A stretch of DNA of 64,000 nt, from assembly GCA_964017185.1 (NCBI GenBank), contig OZ024869.1:59980761-60044760 (forward strand), in the 5' to 3' direction. Each line of letters starts with the position of its first letter. Positions within the stretch are counted from its first letter, which is position 1. Shown piece after piece: positions 20,201-34,110 of the stretch. The translations under genes were made by a program, and so were the position numbers. Origin of the DNA: Rugalucina vietnamica (lineage: Eukaryota; Mollusca; Bivalvia; Lucinida; Lucinidae). The notes beneath the pieces were generated by a model. It made no database searches and was not told where the DNA came from. It saw only the letters and a list, made by a program, of their open reading frames with translations.

Positions 20201-23200
20201 TACAACCGTTAGTTTCAACATTACAGTAAGTGTAGCATTTGCTTACGTTAATTTCAACACGTTAACACGTTGCAACCGTTTATGTCAACATGTTAACACT
20301 TAGCATTGCAGTTGCAACCATTAGTGTCAACATGTTTACACTAAGCGTTGCAGTTGCAACCGTTAATTACAACACGTTAACACTAAGCATTGCGGTTGCA
20401 ATGCGTTAAAACTAAGCGTTGTAGTTAAAACCGTTAATGACAACACGTAAACACTAAGCTTTGCAGTTGCAACCATTAAAACCATGTCAACACGTTAAAA
20501 CTAAGCGTTGTAGTTATAACCGTTAATTGCAACACGTTAGCACTAAGCATTGGATTTGCAACCGTTAATACCGTGGCAACATGTTAAAACTAAGCGTTGC
20601 AGTTAAAACCGTTAATGACAACACGTAAACACTAAGCTTTGCATTTGCAACCGTTAAAACAGTTGCAAACGTTAGTGTCAACATGTAAGCACTAACCGTT
20701 ACAGTTGCAACCTTTAATGGCAACACGTTAACATTAAGCGTTAGTGGCAACACGTTAAAGCTAATCGTTGCAGTTGCAAACGTTAGTGTCAACATGTAAG
20801 CATTAACCGTTGCAGTTGCAACCTTTAAAGGCAACACGTTAACATTAAGCATTGCAGTTGCAAGCGTTAGTGGCAACACGTTAAAACTAAGCGTTGCAGT
20901 TACAACCGTTAGTGTCAACATTACAGTAAGTGTAGCATTCGTTTACGTTAATTTCAACACGTTAACACGTTGCAACCGTTTATGTCAACATGTTAACACT
21001 TAGCATTGCAGTTGCAACCGTTAGTGTCAACATGTTTACACTAAGCGTTGTAGTTAAAACCGTTAATGACAACACGTAAACACTAAGCTTTGCATTTGCA
21101 ACCATTAAAACCATGTCAACACGTTAAAACTAAGCGTTGTAGTTATAACCGTTAATTGCAACACATTAGTACTAAGCATTGGATTTGCAACCGTTAATAC
21201 CGTGGCATTACGTTAAAACTAAGCGTTGCAGTTAAAACCGTTAATGACAACACGTAAACACTAAGCTTTGCATTTGCAACCGTTAAAACAGTTGCAAACG
21301 TTAGTGTCAACATGTAAGCACTAACCGTTACAGTTGCAACCTTAAATGCAACACGTTAACATTAAGCGTTAGTGGCAACACGTTAAAGCTAAGCGTTGCA
21401 GTTGCAAACGTTAGTGTCAACATTATAACAGTAAGTGTAGCATTTGCTTACGTTAATTTCAACACGTGTTGCAACCGTTGCAGTTACAACCTTTAAAGGC
21501 AACACGTTAACATTAAGTATTGCAGTTGCAAGCGTTAGTGGCAACACGTTAAAACTAAGCGTTGCAGTTACAACCGTAAGTGTCAACATTATAACAGTAA
21601 GTGTAGCATTTGCTTACGTTAATTTCAACACGTTAAAACGTTGCAACCGTTTATGTCAACATGTTAACACTTAGCATTGCAGTTGCAACCGTTAGTGTCA
21701 ACATGTTTACACTAAGCGTTGCAGTTGCAACACGTTAACACTAAGCATTTCGGTTACAATGCGTTAAAACTAAGCGTTGCAGTTACAACCGTTATAACAT
21801 TATAACAGTGTAGCATTTGCTTACGTTAATTTCAACACGTTAACACGTTGCAACCGTTTATGTCAACACTTAGCATTGCAGTTGCAACCGTTAGTGTCAA
21901 CATGTTTACACTAAGCGTTGCAGTTGCAACCGTTAATGACAACACGTAAACACTAAGCTTTGCATTTGCAACCATTAAAACCATGTCAACACGTTAAAAC
22001 TAAGCGTTGTAGTTATAACCGTTAATTGCAACACGTTAGCACTAAGTATTGGATTTGCAACCGTTAATACCGTGGCAACATGTTAAAACTAAGCGTTGCA
22101 GTTAAAACCGTTAATGACAACACGTAAACACTAAGCTTTGCATTTGCAACCATTAAAACCGTGTCAACACGTTGCAACATGTAAAAACTAAGCGTTGCAG
22201 TTAAAACCGTTAATGACAACACGTAAGCTGCTTTGCATTTGCAGTCGTTAAAACCGTGTCAACATGTTGAAACTAAGCGTTGTAGTTAAAACCGTTAATG
22301 ACAACACGTAAACACTAAGGTTTGCATTTGCAACCGTCAAAACAGTTGCAAACGTTAGTGTCAACATGGAAGCACTAACCGTTACAGTTGCAACCTTTAA
22401 TGGCAACACGTTAACATTAAGCGTTAGTGGCAACACGTTAAAGCTAAGCGTTGCAGTTGCAAACGTTAGTGTCAACATGTAAGCATTAACCGTTGCAGTT
22501 GCAACCTTTAAAGGCAACACGTTAACATTAAGCATTGCAGTTGCAAGCGTTAGTGGCAACACGTTAAAACTAAGCGTTGCAGTTACAACCGTTAGTGTCA
22601 ACATTACAGTAAGTGTAGCATTCGTTTGCGTTAATTTCAACACGTTAACACGTTGCAACCGTTTATGTCAACATGTTAACACTTAGCATTGCAGTTGCAA
22701 CCATTAGTGTCAACATGTTTCACTAAGCGTTGCAGTTGCAACCGTTAATTACAACACGTTAACACTAAGCATTGCGGTTACAATGCGTTAAAACTAAGCG
22801 TTGTAGTTAAAACCGTTAATGACAACACGTAAACACTAAGCTTTGCAGTTGCAACCATTAAAACCATGTCAACACGTTAAAACTAAGCGTTGTAGTTATA
22901 ACCGTTAATTGCAACACGTTAGCACTAAGCATTGGATTTGCAACCGTTAAGACCGTGGCAACATGTTAAAACTAAGCGTTGCAGTTAAAACCGTTAATGA
23001 CAACACGTAAACACTAAGCTTTGCATTTGCAACCGTTAAAACCGTGTCAACACGTTAAAACTAAGTGTTGTAGTTAAAACCGTTAATGGCAACACATAAA
23101 CACTAAGCTTTGCATTTGCAACCGTTAAAACAGTTGCAAACGTTAGTGTCAACATGTAAGCACTAACCGTTACAGTTGCAACCTTTAATGGCAACACGTT

Positions 23201-23870
23201 AACATTAAGCGTTAGTGGCAACACGTTAAAGCTAAGCGTTGCAGTTGCAAACGTTAGTGTCAACATGTAAGCATTAACCGTTGCAGTTGCAACCTTTAAA
23301 GGCAACACGTTAACATTAAGCATTGCAGTTGCAAGCGTTAGTGGCAACACGTTAAAACTAAGCGTTGCAGTTACAACCGTTAGTGTCAACATTACAGTAA
23401 GTGTAGCATTCGTTTACGTTAATTTCAACACGTTAACACGTTGCAACCGTTTATGTCAACATGTTAACACTTAGCATTGCAGTTGCAACCGTTAGTGTCA
23501 ACATGTTTACACTAAGCGTTGCAGTTGCAACCGTTAATGACAACACGTTAACACTAAGCATTGCGGTTACAATGCGTTAAAACTAAGCGTTGTAGTTAAA
23601 ACCGTAGTATGACAACACGTAAACACTAAGCTTTGCATTTGCAACCATTAAAACCATGTCAACACGTTAAAACTAAGCGTTGTAGTTATAACCGTTAATT
23701 GCAACACATTAGCACTAAGCATTGGATTTGCAACCGTTAATACCGTGGCAACACGTTAAAACTAAGCGTTGCAGTTAAAACCGTTAATGACAACACGTAA
23801 ACACTAAGCTTTGCATTTGCAACCGTTAAAACAGTTGCAAACGTTAGTGTCAACATGTAAGCACTAACCG

Positions 23871-24706
23871 TTACAGTTGCAACCTTAAATGCAACACGTT
23901 AACATTAAGCGTTAGTGGCAACACGTTAAAGCTAAGCGTTGCAGTTGCAAACGTTAGTGTCAACATGTAAGCACTAACCGTTGCAGTTACAACCTTTAAA
24001 GGCAACACGTTAACATTAAGCATTGCAGTTGCAAGCGTTAGTGGCAACACGTTAAAACTAAGCGTTGCAGTTACAACCGTAAGTGTAAAACTAAGCGTTG
24101 TAGTTATAACCGTTAATTGCAACACATTAGCACTAAGCATTGGATTTGCAACCGTTAATACCGTGGCAACACGTTAAAACTAAGCGTTGCAGTTAAAACC
24201 GTTAATGACAACACGTAAACACTAAGCTTTGCATTTGCAACCGTTAAAACAGTTGCAAACGTTAGTGTCAACATGTAAGCACTAACCGTTACAGTTGCAA
24301 CCTTAAATGCAACACGTTAACATTAAGCGTTAGTGGCAACACGTTAAAGCTAAGCGTTGCAGTTGCAAACGTTAGTGTCAACATGTAAGCACTAACCGTT
24401 GCAGTTACAACCTTTAAAGGCAACACGTTAACATTAAGCATTGCAGTTGCAAGCGTTAGTGGCAACACGTTAAAACTAAGCGTTGCAGTTACAACCGTAA
24501 GTGTCAACATTATAACAGTAAGTGTAGCATTTGCTTACGTTAATTTCAACACGTTAAAACGTTGCAACCGTTTATGTCAACATGTTAACACTTAGCATTG
24601 CAGTTGCAACCGTTAGTGTCAACATGTTTACACTAAGCGTTGCAGTTGCAACACGTTAACACTAAGCATTTCGGTTACAATGCGTTAAAACTAAGCGTTG
24701 CAGTTA
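23871..24706. repeat. 418-bp tandem duplication inside copy 1 (also in copy 2)
   Basis: The landmark CTTAAATGCAACACG occurs at 23884 and again 418 bp later. The junction reads CCGTAAGTGTAAAACTAAGCG near 24078-24098. The same structure is at 30644 and 31062 in copy 2, while copy 3 (37417) and the older partial copy (17704) have a single version. The end coordinate is approximate. Confidence 0.75.
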
Positions 24707-25764
24707 CAACCGTTATAACATTATAACAGTGTAGCATTTGCTTACGTTAATTTCAACACGTTCACACGTTGCAACCGTTTATGTCAACACTTAGCATTGC
24801 AGTTGCAACCGTTAGTGTCAACATGTTTACACTAAGCGTTGCAGTTGCAACCGTTAATGACAACACGTAAACACTAAGCTTTTCATTTGCAACCATTAAA
24901 ACCATGTCAACACGTTAAAACTAAGCGTTGTAGTTATAACCGTTAATTGCAACACGTTAGCACTAAGCATTGGATTTGCAACCGTTAATACCGTGGCAAC
25001 ATGTTAAAACTAAGCGTTGCAGTTAAAACCGTTAATGACAACACGTAAACACTAAGCTTTGCATTTGCAACCATTAAAACCGTGTCAACACGTTAAAACT
25101 AAGCGTTGTAGTTAAAACCGTTAATGGCAATACGTAAACACTAAGCTTTGCATTTGCAACCGTTAAAACAGTTGCAAACGTTAGTGTCAACATGTAAGCA
25201 CTAACCGTTAGAGTTGCAACCTTTAATGGGAAGACGTTAACATTAAGCGTTAGTGGCAACACGTTAAAGCTAAGCGTTGCAGTTGCAAACGTTAGTGTCA
25301 ACATGTAAGCACTAACCCTTGCAGTTGTAACCTTTAAAGGCAACACGTTAACATTAAGCATTGCAGTTGCAAGCGTTAGTGGCAACACGTTAAAACTAAG
25401 CGTTGCAGTTACAACCGTTAGTGTCAACATAACAGTAAGTGTAGCATTTGCTTACGTTAATTTCAACACGTTAACACGTTGCAACCGTTTAATGTCAACA
25501 TGTTAACACTTAGCATTGCAGTTGCAACCGTTAGTGTCAACATGTTTACACTAAGCGTTGCAGTTGCAACCGTTAATGACAACACGTTAACACTAAGCAT
25601 TGCGGTTACAATGCGTTAAAACTAAGCGTTGTAATTAAAACCGTTAATGACAACACGTAAACACTAAGCTTTGCATTTGCAACCATTAAAACCATGTCAA
25701 CGCGTTAAAACTAAGCGTTGTAGTTATAACCGTTAATTGCAACACATTAGCACTAAGCATTGGA

Positions 25765-26120
25765 TTTGCAACTATTAAAACCATGTCAACACGTTAAAAC
25801 TAAGCGTTGTAGTTATATCCGTTAATTGCAACACGCTAGCACTAAGCATTGGATTTGCAACCGTTAATACCGTGGCAACATGTTAAAACTAAGCGTTGCA
25901 GTTAAAACCGTTAATGCCAACACGTAAACACTAAGCTTTGCATTTGCAACTATTAAAACCATGTCAACACGTTAAAACTAAGCGTTGTAGTTATATCCGT
26001 TAATTGCAACACGCTAGCACTAAGCATTGGATTTGCAACCGTTAATACCGTGGCAACATGTTAAAACTAAGCGTTGCAGTTAAAACCGTTAATGCCAACA
26101 CGTAAACACTAAGCTTTGCA
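25765..26120. repeat. 178-bp tandem duplication (GTTATATCCG unit), present in copies 1 and 2
   Basis: The rare word TTATATCC is at 25813 and 25991 (copy 1), and at 32586 and 32764 (copy 2), 178 bp apart each time. It occurs once in the older copy near 19310. Edges are approximate. Confidence 0.75.
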
Positions 26121-27337
26121 TTTGCAACCGTTAAAACCGTGTCAACACGTTAAAACTAAGCGTTGTAGTTAAAACCGTTAATGGCAACACGTAAACACTA
26201 AGCTTTGCATTTGCAACCGTTAAAACAGTTGCAAACGTTAGTGTCAACATGTAAGCACTAACCGTTACAGTTGCAACTTTTAATGGCAACACGTTAACAT
26301 TAAGCGTTAGTGGCAACACGTTAAAGCTAGGCGTTGCAGTTGCAAACGTTAGTGTCAACATGTAAGCATTAACCGTTGCAGTTGCAACCTTTAAAGGCAA
26401 CGCGTTAACATTAAGCATTGCAGTTGCAAGCGTTAGTGGCACTAAGCATTGGATTTGCAACCGTTAATACCGTGGCAACATGTAAAAACTAAGCGTTGCA
26501 GTTAAAACCGTTAATGACAACACGTAAGCTGCTTTGCATTTGCAACCGTTAAAACCGTGTCAACACGTTGAAACTAAGCGTTGTAGTTAAAACCGTTAAT
26601 GGCAACACGTAAACACTAAGCTTTGCATTTGCAACCGTCAAAACAGTTGCAAACGTTAGTGTCAACATGGAAGCACTAACCGTTACAGTTGCAACCTTTA
26701 ATGGCAACACGTTAACATTAAGCGTAAGTGGCAACACGTTAAAACTAAGTGTTGCAGTTGCAAACGTTAGTGTTAACATGTAAGCATTAACCGTTGCAGT
26801 TGCAACCTTTAAAGGCAACACGTTAACATTAAGCATTGCAGTTGCAAGCGTTAGTGGCAACACGTTAAAACTAAGGTTTGCAGTTACAACCGTTAGTTTC
26901 AACATTACAGTAAGTGTAGCATTTGCTTACGTTAATTTCAACACGTTAACACGTTGCAACCGTTTATGTCAACATGTTAACACTTAGCATTGCAGTTGCA
27001 ACCATTAGTGTCAACATGTTTACACTAAGCGTTCCAGTTGCAACCGTTAATTACAACACGTTAACACTAAGCATTGCGGTTGCAATGCGTTAAAACTAAG
27101 CGTTGTAGTTAAAACCGTTAATGACAACACGTAAACACTAAGCTTTGCAGTTGCAACCATTAAAACCATGTCAACACGTTAAAACTAAGCGTTGTAGTTA
27201 TAACCGTTAATTGCAACACGTTAGCACTAAGCATTGGATTTGCAACCGTTAATACCGTGGCAACATGTTAAAACTAAGCGTTGCAGTTAAAACCGTTAAT
27301 GACAACACGTAAACACTAAGCTTTGCATTTGCAACCG

Positions 27338-30300
27338 TTAAAACCGTGTCAACACGTTAAAACTAAGCGTTGTAGTTAAAACCGTTAATGGCAACACGTA
27401 AACACTAAGCTTTGCATTTGCAACCGTTAAAACAGTTGCAAACGTTAGTGTCAACATGTAAGCACTAACCGTTACAGTTGCAACCTTTAATGGCAACACG
27501 TTAACATTAAGCGTTAGTGGCAACACGTTAAAGCTAAGCGTTGCAGTTGCAAACGTTAGTGTCAACATGTAAGCATTAACCGTTGCAGTTGCAACCTTTA
27601 AAGGCAACACGTTAACATTAAGCATTGCAGTTGCAAGCGTTAGTGGCAACACGTTAAAACTAAGCGTTGCAGTTACAACCGTTAGTGTCAACATTACAGT
27701 AAGTGTAGCATTCGTTTACGTTAATTTCAACACGTTAACACGTTGCAACCGTTTATGTCAACATGTTAACACTTAGCATTGCAGTTGCAACCGTTAGTGT
27801 CAACATGTTTACACTAAGCGTTGTAGTTAAAACCGTTAATGACAACACGTAAACACTAAGCTTTGCATTTGCAACCATTAAAACCATGTCAACACTTTAA
27901 AACTAAGCGTTGTAGTTATAACCGTTAATTGCAACACATTAGCACTAAGCATTGGATTTGCAACCGTTAATACCGTGGCAACACGTTAAAACTAAGCGTT
28001 GCAGTTAAAACCGTTAATGACAACACGTAAACACTAAGCTTTGCATTTGCAACCGTTAAAACAGTTGCAAACGTTAGTGTCAACATGTAAGCACTAACCG
28101 TTACAGTTGCAACCTTAAATGCAACACGTTAACATTAAGCGTTAGTGGCAACACGTTAAAGCTAAGCGTTGCAGTTGCAAACGTTAGTGTCAACATTATA
28201 ACAGTAAGTGTAGCATTTGCTTACGTTAATTTCAACACGTGTTGCAACCGTTGCAGTTACAACCTTTAAAGGCAACACGTTAACATTAAGTATTGCAGTT
28301 GCAAGCGTTAGTGGCAACACGTTAAAACTAAGCGTTGCAGTTACAACCGTAAGTGTCAACATTATAACAGTAAGTGTAGCATTTGCTTACGTTAATTTCA
28401 ACACGTTAAAACGTTGCAACCGTTTATGTCAACATGTTAACACTTAGCATTGCAGTTGCAACCGTTAGTGTCAACATGTTTACACTAAGCGTTGCAGTTG
28501 CAACACGTTAACACTAAGCATTTCGGTTACAATGCGTTAAAACTAAGCGTTGCAGTTACAACCGTTATAACATTATAACAGTGTAGCATTTGCTTACGTT
28601 AATTTCAACACGTTAACACGTTGCAACCGTTTATGTCAACACTTAGCATTGCAGTTGCAACCGTTAGTGTCAACATGTTTACACTAAGCGTTGCAGTTGC
28701 AACCGTTAATGACAACACGTAAACACTAAGCTTTGCATTTGCAACCATTAAAACCATGTCAACACGTTAAAACTAAGCGTTGTAGTTATAACCGTTAATT
28801 GCAACACGTTAGCACTAAGCATTGGATTTGCAACCGTTAATACCGTGGCAACATGTTAAAACTAAGCGTTGCAGTTAAAACCGTTAATGACAACACGTAA
28901 ACACTAAGCTTTGCATTTGCAACCATTAAAACCGTGTCAACACGTTGCAACATGTAAAAACTAAGCGTTGCAGTTAAAACCGTTAATGACAACACGTAAG
29001 CTGCTTTGCATTTGCAGTCGTTAAAACCGTGTCAACATGTTGAAACTAAGCGTTGTAGTTAAAACCGTTAATGACAACACGTAAACACTAAGGTTTGCAT
29101 TTGCAACCGTCAAAACAGTTGCAAACGTTAGTGTCAACATGGAAGCACTAACCGTTACAGTTGCAACCTTTAATGGCAACACGTTAACATTAAGCGTTAG
29201 TGGCAACACGTTAAAGCTAAGCGTTGCAGTTGCAAACGTTAGTGTCAACATGTAAGCATTAACCGTTGCAGTTGCAACCTTTAAAGGCAACACGTTAACA
29301 TTAAGCATTGCAGTTGCAAGCGTTAGTGGCAACACGTTAAAACTAAGCGTTGCAGTTACAACCGTTAGTGTCAACATTACAGTAAGTGTAGCATTCGTTT
29401 ACGTTAATTTCAACACGTTAACACGTTGCAACCGTTTATGTCAACATGTTAACACTTAGCATTGCAGTTGCAACCATTAGTGTCAACATGTTTCACTAAG
29501 CGTTGCAGTTGCAACCGTTAATTACAACACGTTAACACTAAGCATTGCGGTTACAATGCGTTAAAACTAAGCGTTGTAGTTAAAACCGTTAATGACAACA
29601 CGTAAACACTAAGCTTTGCAGTTGCAACCATTAAAACCATGTCAACACGTTAAAACTAAGCGTTGTAGTTATAACCGTTAATTGCAACACGTTAGCACTA
29701 AGCATTGGATTTGCAACCGTTAAGACCGTGGCAACATGTTAAAACTAAGCGTTGCAGTTAAAACCGTTAAAGACAACACGTAAACACTAAGCTTTGCATT
29801 TGCAACCGTTAAAACCGTGTCAACACGTTAAAACTAAGTGTTGTAGTTAAAACCGTTAATGGCAACACGTAAACACTAAGCTTTGCATTTGCAACCGTTA
29901 AAACAGTTGCAAACGTTAGTGTCAACATGTAAGCACTAACCGTTACAGTTGCAACCTTTAATGGCAACACGTTAACATTAAGCGTTAGTGGCAACACGTT
30001 AAAGCTAAGCGTTGCAGTTGCAAACGTTAGTGTCAACATGTAAGCATTAACCGTTGCAGTTGCAACCTTTAAAGGCAACACGTTAACATTAAGCATTGCA
30101 GTTGCAAGCGTTAGTGGCAACACGTTAAAACTAAGCGTTGCAGTTACAACCGTTAGTGTCAACATTACAGTAAGTGTAGCATTCGTTTACGTTAATTTCA
30201 ACACGTTAACACGTTGCAACCGTTTATGTCAACATGTTAACACTTAGCATTGCAGTTGCAACCGTTAGTGTCAACATGTTTACACTAAGCGTTGCAGTTG

Positions 30301-33300
30301 CAACCGTTAATGACAACACGTTAACACTAAGCATTGCGGTTACAATGCGTTAAAACTAAGCGTTGTAGTTAAAACCGTAGTATGACAACACGTAAACACT
30401 AAGCTTTGCATTTGCAACCATTAAAACCATGTCAACACGTTAAAACTAAGCGTTGTAGTTATAACCGTTAATTGCAACACATTAGCACTAAGCATTGGAT
30501 TTGCAACCGTTAATACCGTGGCAACACGTTAAAACTAAGCGTTGCAGTTAAAACCGTTAATGACGACACGTAAACACTAAGCTTTGCATTTGCAACCGTT
30601 AAAACAGTTGCAAACGTTAGTGTCAACATGTAAGCACTAACCGTTACAGTTGCAACCTTAAATGCAACACGTTAACATTAAGCGTTAGTGGCAACACGTT
30701 AAAGCTAAGCGTTGCAGTTGCAAACGTTAGTGTCAACATGTAAGCACTAACCGTTGCAGTTACAACCTTTAAAGGCAACACGTTAACATTAAGCATTGCA
30801 GTTGCAAGCGTTAGTGGCAACACGTTAAAACTAAGCGTTGCAGTTACAACCGTAAGTGTAAAACTAAGCGTTGTAGTTATAACCGTTAATTGCAACACAT
30901 TAGCACTAAGCATTGGATTTGCAACCGTTAATACCGTGGCAACACGTTAAAACTAAGCGTTGCAGTTAAAACCGTTAATGACAACACGTAAACACTAAGC
31001 TTTGCATTTGCAACCGTTAAAACAGTTGCAAACGTTAGTGTCAACATGTAAGCACTAACCGTTACAGTTGCAACCTTAAATGCAACACGTTAACATTAAG
31101 CGTTAGTGGCAACACGTTAAAGCTAAGCGTTGCAGTTGCAAACGTTAGTGTCAACATGTAAGCACTAACCGTTGCAGTTACAACCTTTAAAGGCAACACG
31201 TTAACATTAAGCATTGCAGTTGCAAGCGTTAGTGGCAACACGTTAAAACTAAGCGTTGCAGTTACAACCGTAAGTGTCAACATTATAACAGTAAGTGTAG
31301 CATTTGCTTACGTTAATTTCAACACGTTAAAACGTTGCAACCGTTTATGTCAACATGTTAACACTTAGCATTGCAGTTGCAACCGTTAGTGTCAACATGT
31401 TTACACTAAGCGTTGCAGTTGCAACACGTTAACACTAAGCATTTCGGTTACAATGCGTTAAAACTAAGCGTTGCAGTTACAACCGTTATAACATTATAAC
31501 AGTGTAGCATTTGCTTACGTTAATTTCAACACGTTCACACGTTGCAACCGTTTATGTCAACACTTAGCATTGCAGTTGCAACCGTTAGTGTCAACATGTT
31601 TACACTAAGCGTTGCAGTTGCAACCGTTAATGACAACACGTAAACACTAAGCTTTGCATTTGCAACCATTAAAACCATGTCAACACGTTAAAACTAAGCG
31701 TTGTAGTTATAACCGTTAATTGCAACACGTTAGCACTAAGCATTGGATTTGCAACCGTTAATACCGTGGCAACATGTTAAAACTAAGCGTTGCAGTTAAA
31801 ACCGTTAATGACAACACGTAAACACTAAGCTTTGCATTTGCAACCATTAAAACCGTGTCAACACGTTAAAACTAAGCGTTGTAGTTAAAACCGTTAATGG
31901 CAATACGTAAACACTAAGCTTTGCATTTGCAACCGTTAAAACAGTTGCAAACGTTAGTGTCAACATGTAAGCACTAACCGTTAGAGTTGCAACCTTTAAT
32001 GGGAAGACGTTAACATTAAGCGTTAGTGGCAACACGTTAAAGCTAAGCGTTGCAGTTGCAAACGTTAGTGTCAACATGTAAGCACTAACCCTTGCAGTTG
32101 TAACCTTTAAAGGCAACACGTTAACATTAAGCATTGCAGTTGCAAGCGTTAGTGGCAACACGTTAAAACTAAGCGTTGCAGTTACAACCGTTAGTGTCAA
32201 CATAACAGTAAGTGTAGCATTTGCTTACGTTAATTTCAACACGTTAACACGTTGCAACCGTTTAATGTCAACATGTTAACACTTAGCATTGCAGTTGCAA
32301 CCGTTAGTGTCAACATGTTTACACTAAGCGTTGCAGTTGCAACCGTTAATGACAACACGTTAACACTAAGCATTGCGGTTACAATGCGTTAAAACTAAGC
32401 GTTGTAGTTAAAACCGTTAATGACAACACGTAAACACTAAGCTTTGCATTTGCAACCATTAAAACCATGTCAACGCGTTAAAACTAAGCGTTGTAGTTAT
32501 AACCGTTAATTGCAACACATTAGTACTAAGCATTGGATTTGCAACTATTAAAACCATGTCAACACGTTAAAACTAAGCGTTGTAGTTATATCCGTTAATT
32601 GCAACACGCTAGCACTAAGCATTGGATTTGCAACCGTTAATACCGTGGCAACATGTTAAAACTAAGCGTTGCAGTTAAAACCGTTAATGCCAACACGTAA
32701 ACACTAAGCTTTGCATTTGCAACTATTAAAACCATGTCAACACGTTAAAACTAAGCGTTGTAGTTATATCCGTTAATTGCAACACGCTAGCACTAAGCAT
32801 TGGATTTGCAACCGTTAATACCGTGGCAACATGTTAAAACTAAGCGTTGCAGTTAAAACCGTTAATGCCAACACGTAAACACTAAGCTTTGCATTTGCAA
32901 CCGTTAAAACCGTGTCAACACGTTAAAACTAAGCGTTGTAGTTAAAACCGTTAATGGCAACACGTAAACACTAAGCTTTGCATTTGCAACCGTTAAAACA
33001 GTTGCAAACGTTAGTGTCAACATGTAAGCACTAACCGTTACAGTTGCAACTTTTAATGGCAACACGTTAACATTAAGCGTTAGTGGCAACACGTTAAAGC
33101 TAGGCGTTGCAGTTGCAAACGTTAGTGTCAACATGTAAGCATTAACCGTTGCAGTTGCAACCTTTAAAGGCAACGCGTTAACATTAAGCATTGCAGTTGC
33201 AAGCGTTAGTGGCACTAAGCATTGGATTTGCAACCGTTAATACCGTGGCAACATGTAAAAACTAAGCGTTGCAGTTAAAACCGTTAATGACAACACGTAA

Positions 33301-34110
33301 GCTGCTTTGCATTTGCAACCGTTAAAACCGTGTCAACACGTTGAAACTAAGCGTTGTAGTTAAAACCGTTAATGGCAACACGTAAACACTAAGCTTTGCA
33401 TTTGCAACCGTCAAAACAGTTGCAAACGTTAGTGTCAACATGGAAGCACTAACCGTTACAGTTGCAACCTTTAATGGCAACACGTTAACATTAAGCGTAA
33501 GTGGCAACACGTTAAAACTAAGTGTTGCAGTTGCAAACGTTAGTGTTAACATGTAAGCATTAACCGTTGCAGTTGCAACCTTTAAAGGCAACACGTTAAC
33601 ATTAAGCATTGCAGTTGCAAGCGTTAGTGGCAACACGTTAAAACTAAGGTTTGCAGTTACAACAGTTAGTTTCAACATTACAGTAAGTGTAGCATTTGCT
33701 TACGTTAATTTCAACACGTTAACACGTTGCAACCGTTTATGTCAACATGTTAACACTTAGCATTGCAGTTGCAACCATTAGTGTCAACATGTTTACACTA
33801 AGCGTTCCAGTTGCAACCGTTAATTACAACACGTTAACACTAAGCATTGCGGTTGCAATGCGTTAAAACTAAGCGTTGTAGTTAAAACCGTTAATGACAA
33901 CACGTAAACACTAAGCTTTGCAGTTGCAACCATTAAAACCATGTCAACACGTTAAAACTAAGCGTTGTAGTTATAACCGTTAATTGCAACACGTTAGCAC
34001 TAAGCATTGGATTTGCAACCGTTAATACCGTGGCAACATGTTAAAACTAAGCGTTGCAGTTAAAACCGTTAATGACAACACGTAAACACTAAGCTTTGCA
34101 TTTGCAACCG
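27338..34110. repeat. 6,773-bp higher-order repeat, copy 2
   Basis: Differs from copy 1 at only about a dozen positions that I could spot by eye (for example near 27893, 28818, 29769, 29862, 30565, 31661, 32404 and 33662), so divergence is roughly 0.2 percent. No length difference was seen, since all landmarks keep the 6,773 offset. Confidence 0.92.

Larger units (their letters stand above)
7346..20220. repeat. satellite sub-region with a 3.7-3.9-kb higher-order repeat
   Basis: Equivalent landmarks recur at 8506, 12394, 16081 and 19865 (steps 3,888, 3,687 and 3,784) and at 9295, 13183 and 16870 (3,888 and 3,687). A second landmark, the unit reading CAACCTTAAATGCAACACG, recurs near 10250 (as CTCAAATG), 14011 and 17716. 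Within each repeat, blocks of about 789 bp alternate with shorter ones. Copies differ by substitutions and by gain or loss of whole monomers, so this is the more diverged, older-looking side of the array. The array edge at 7346 falls inside a unit whose CCCTTGCAGTTGTAACC variant recurs near 11267, 14938 and 18720. Confidence 0.85.
20565..27337. repeat. 6,773-bp higher-order repeat, copy 1
   Basis: Landmarks at 20565, 21389, 22302, 23036, 24289, 25074, 26131 and 26549 recur exactly 6,773 bp later. The phase chosen for the copy edge is arbitrary. A related, more diverged partial copy precedes it (about 17.7-20.5 kb, offsets 6,585-6,684), with an 89-bp deletion near 20.5 kb. Rare variants are shared with that preceding copy (GTTATATCCG at 19307 and 25811), so the series began before 20.5 kb. 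Confidence 0.9.
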
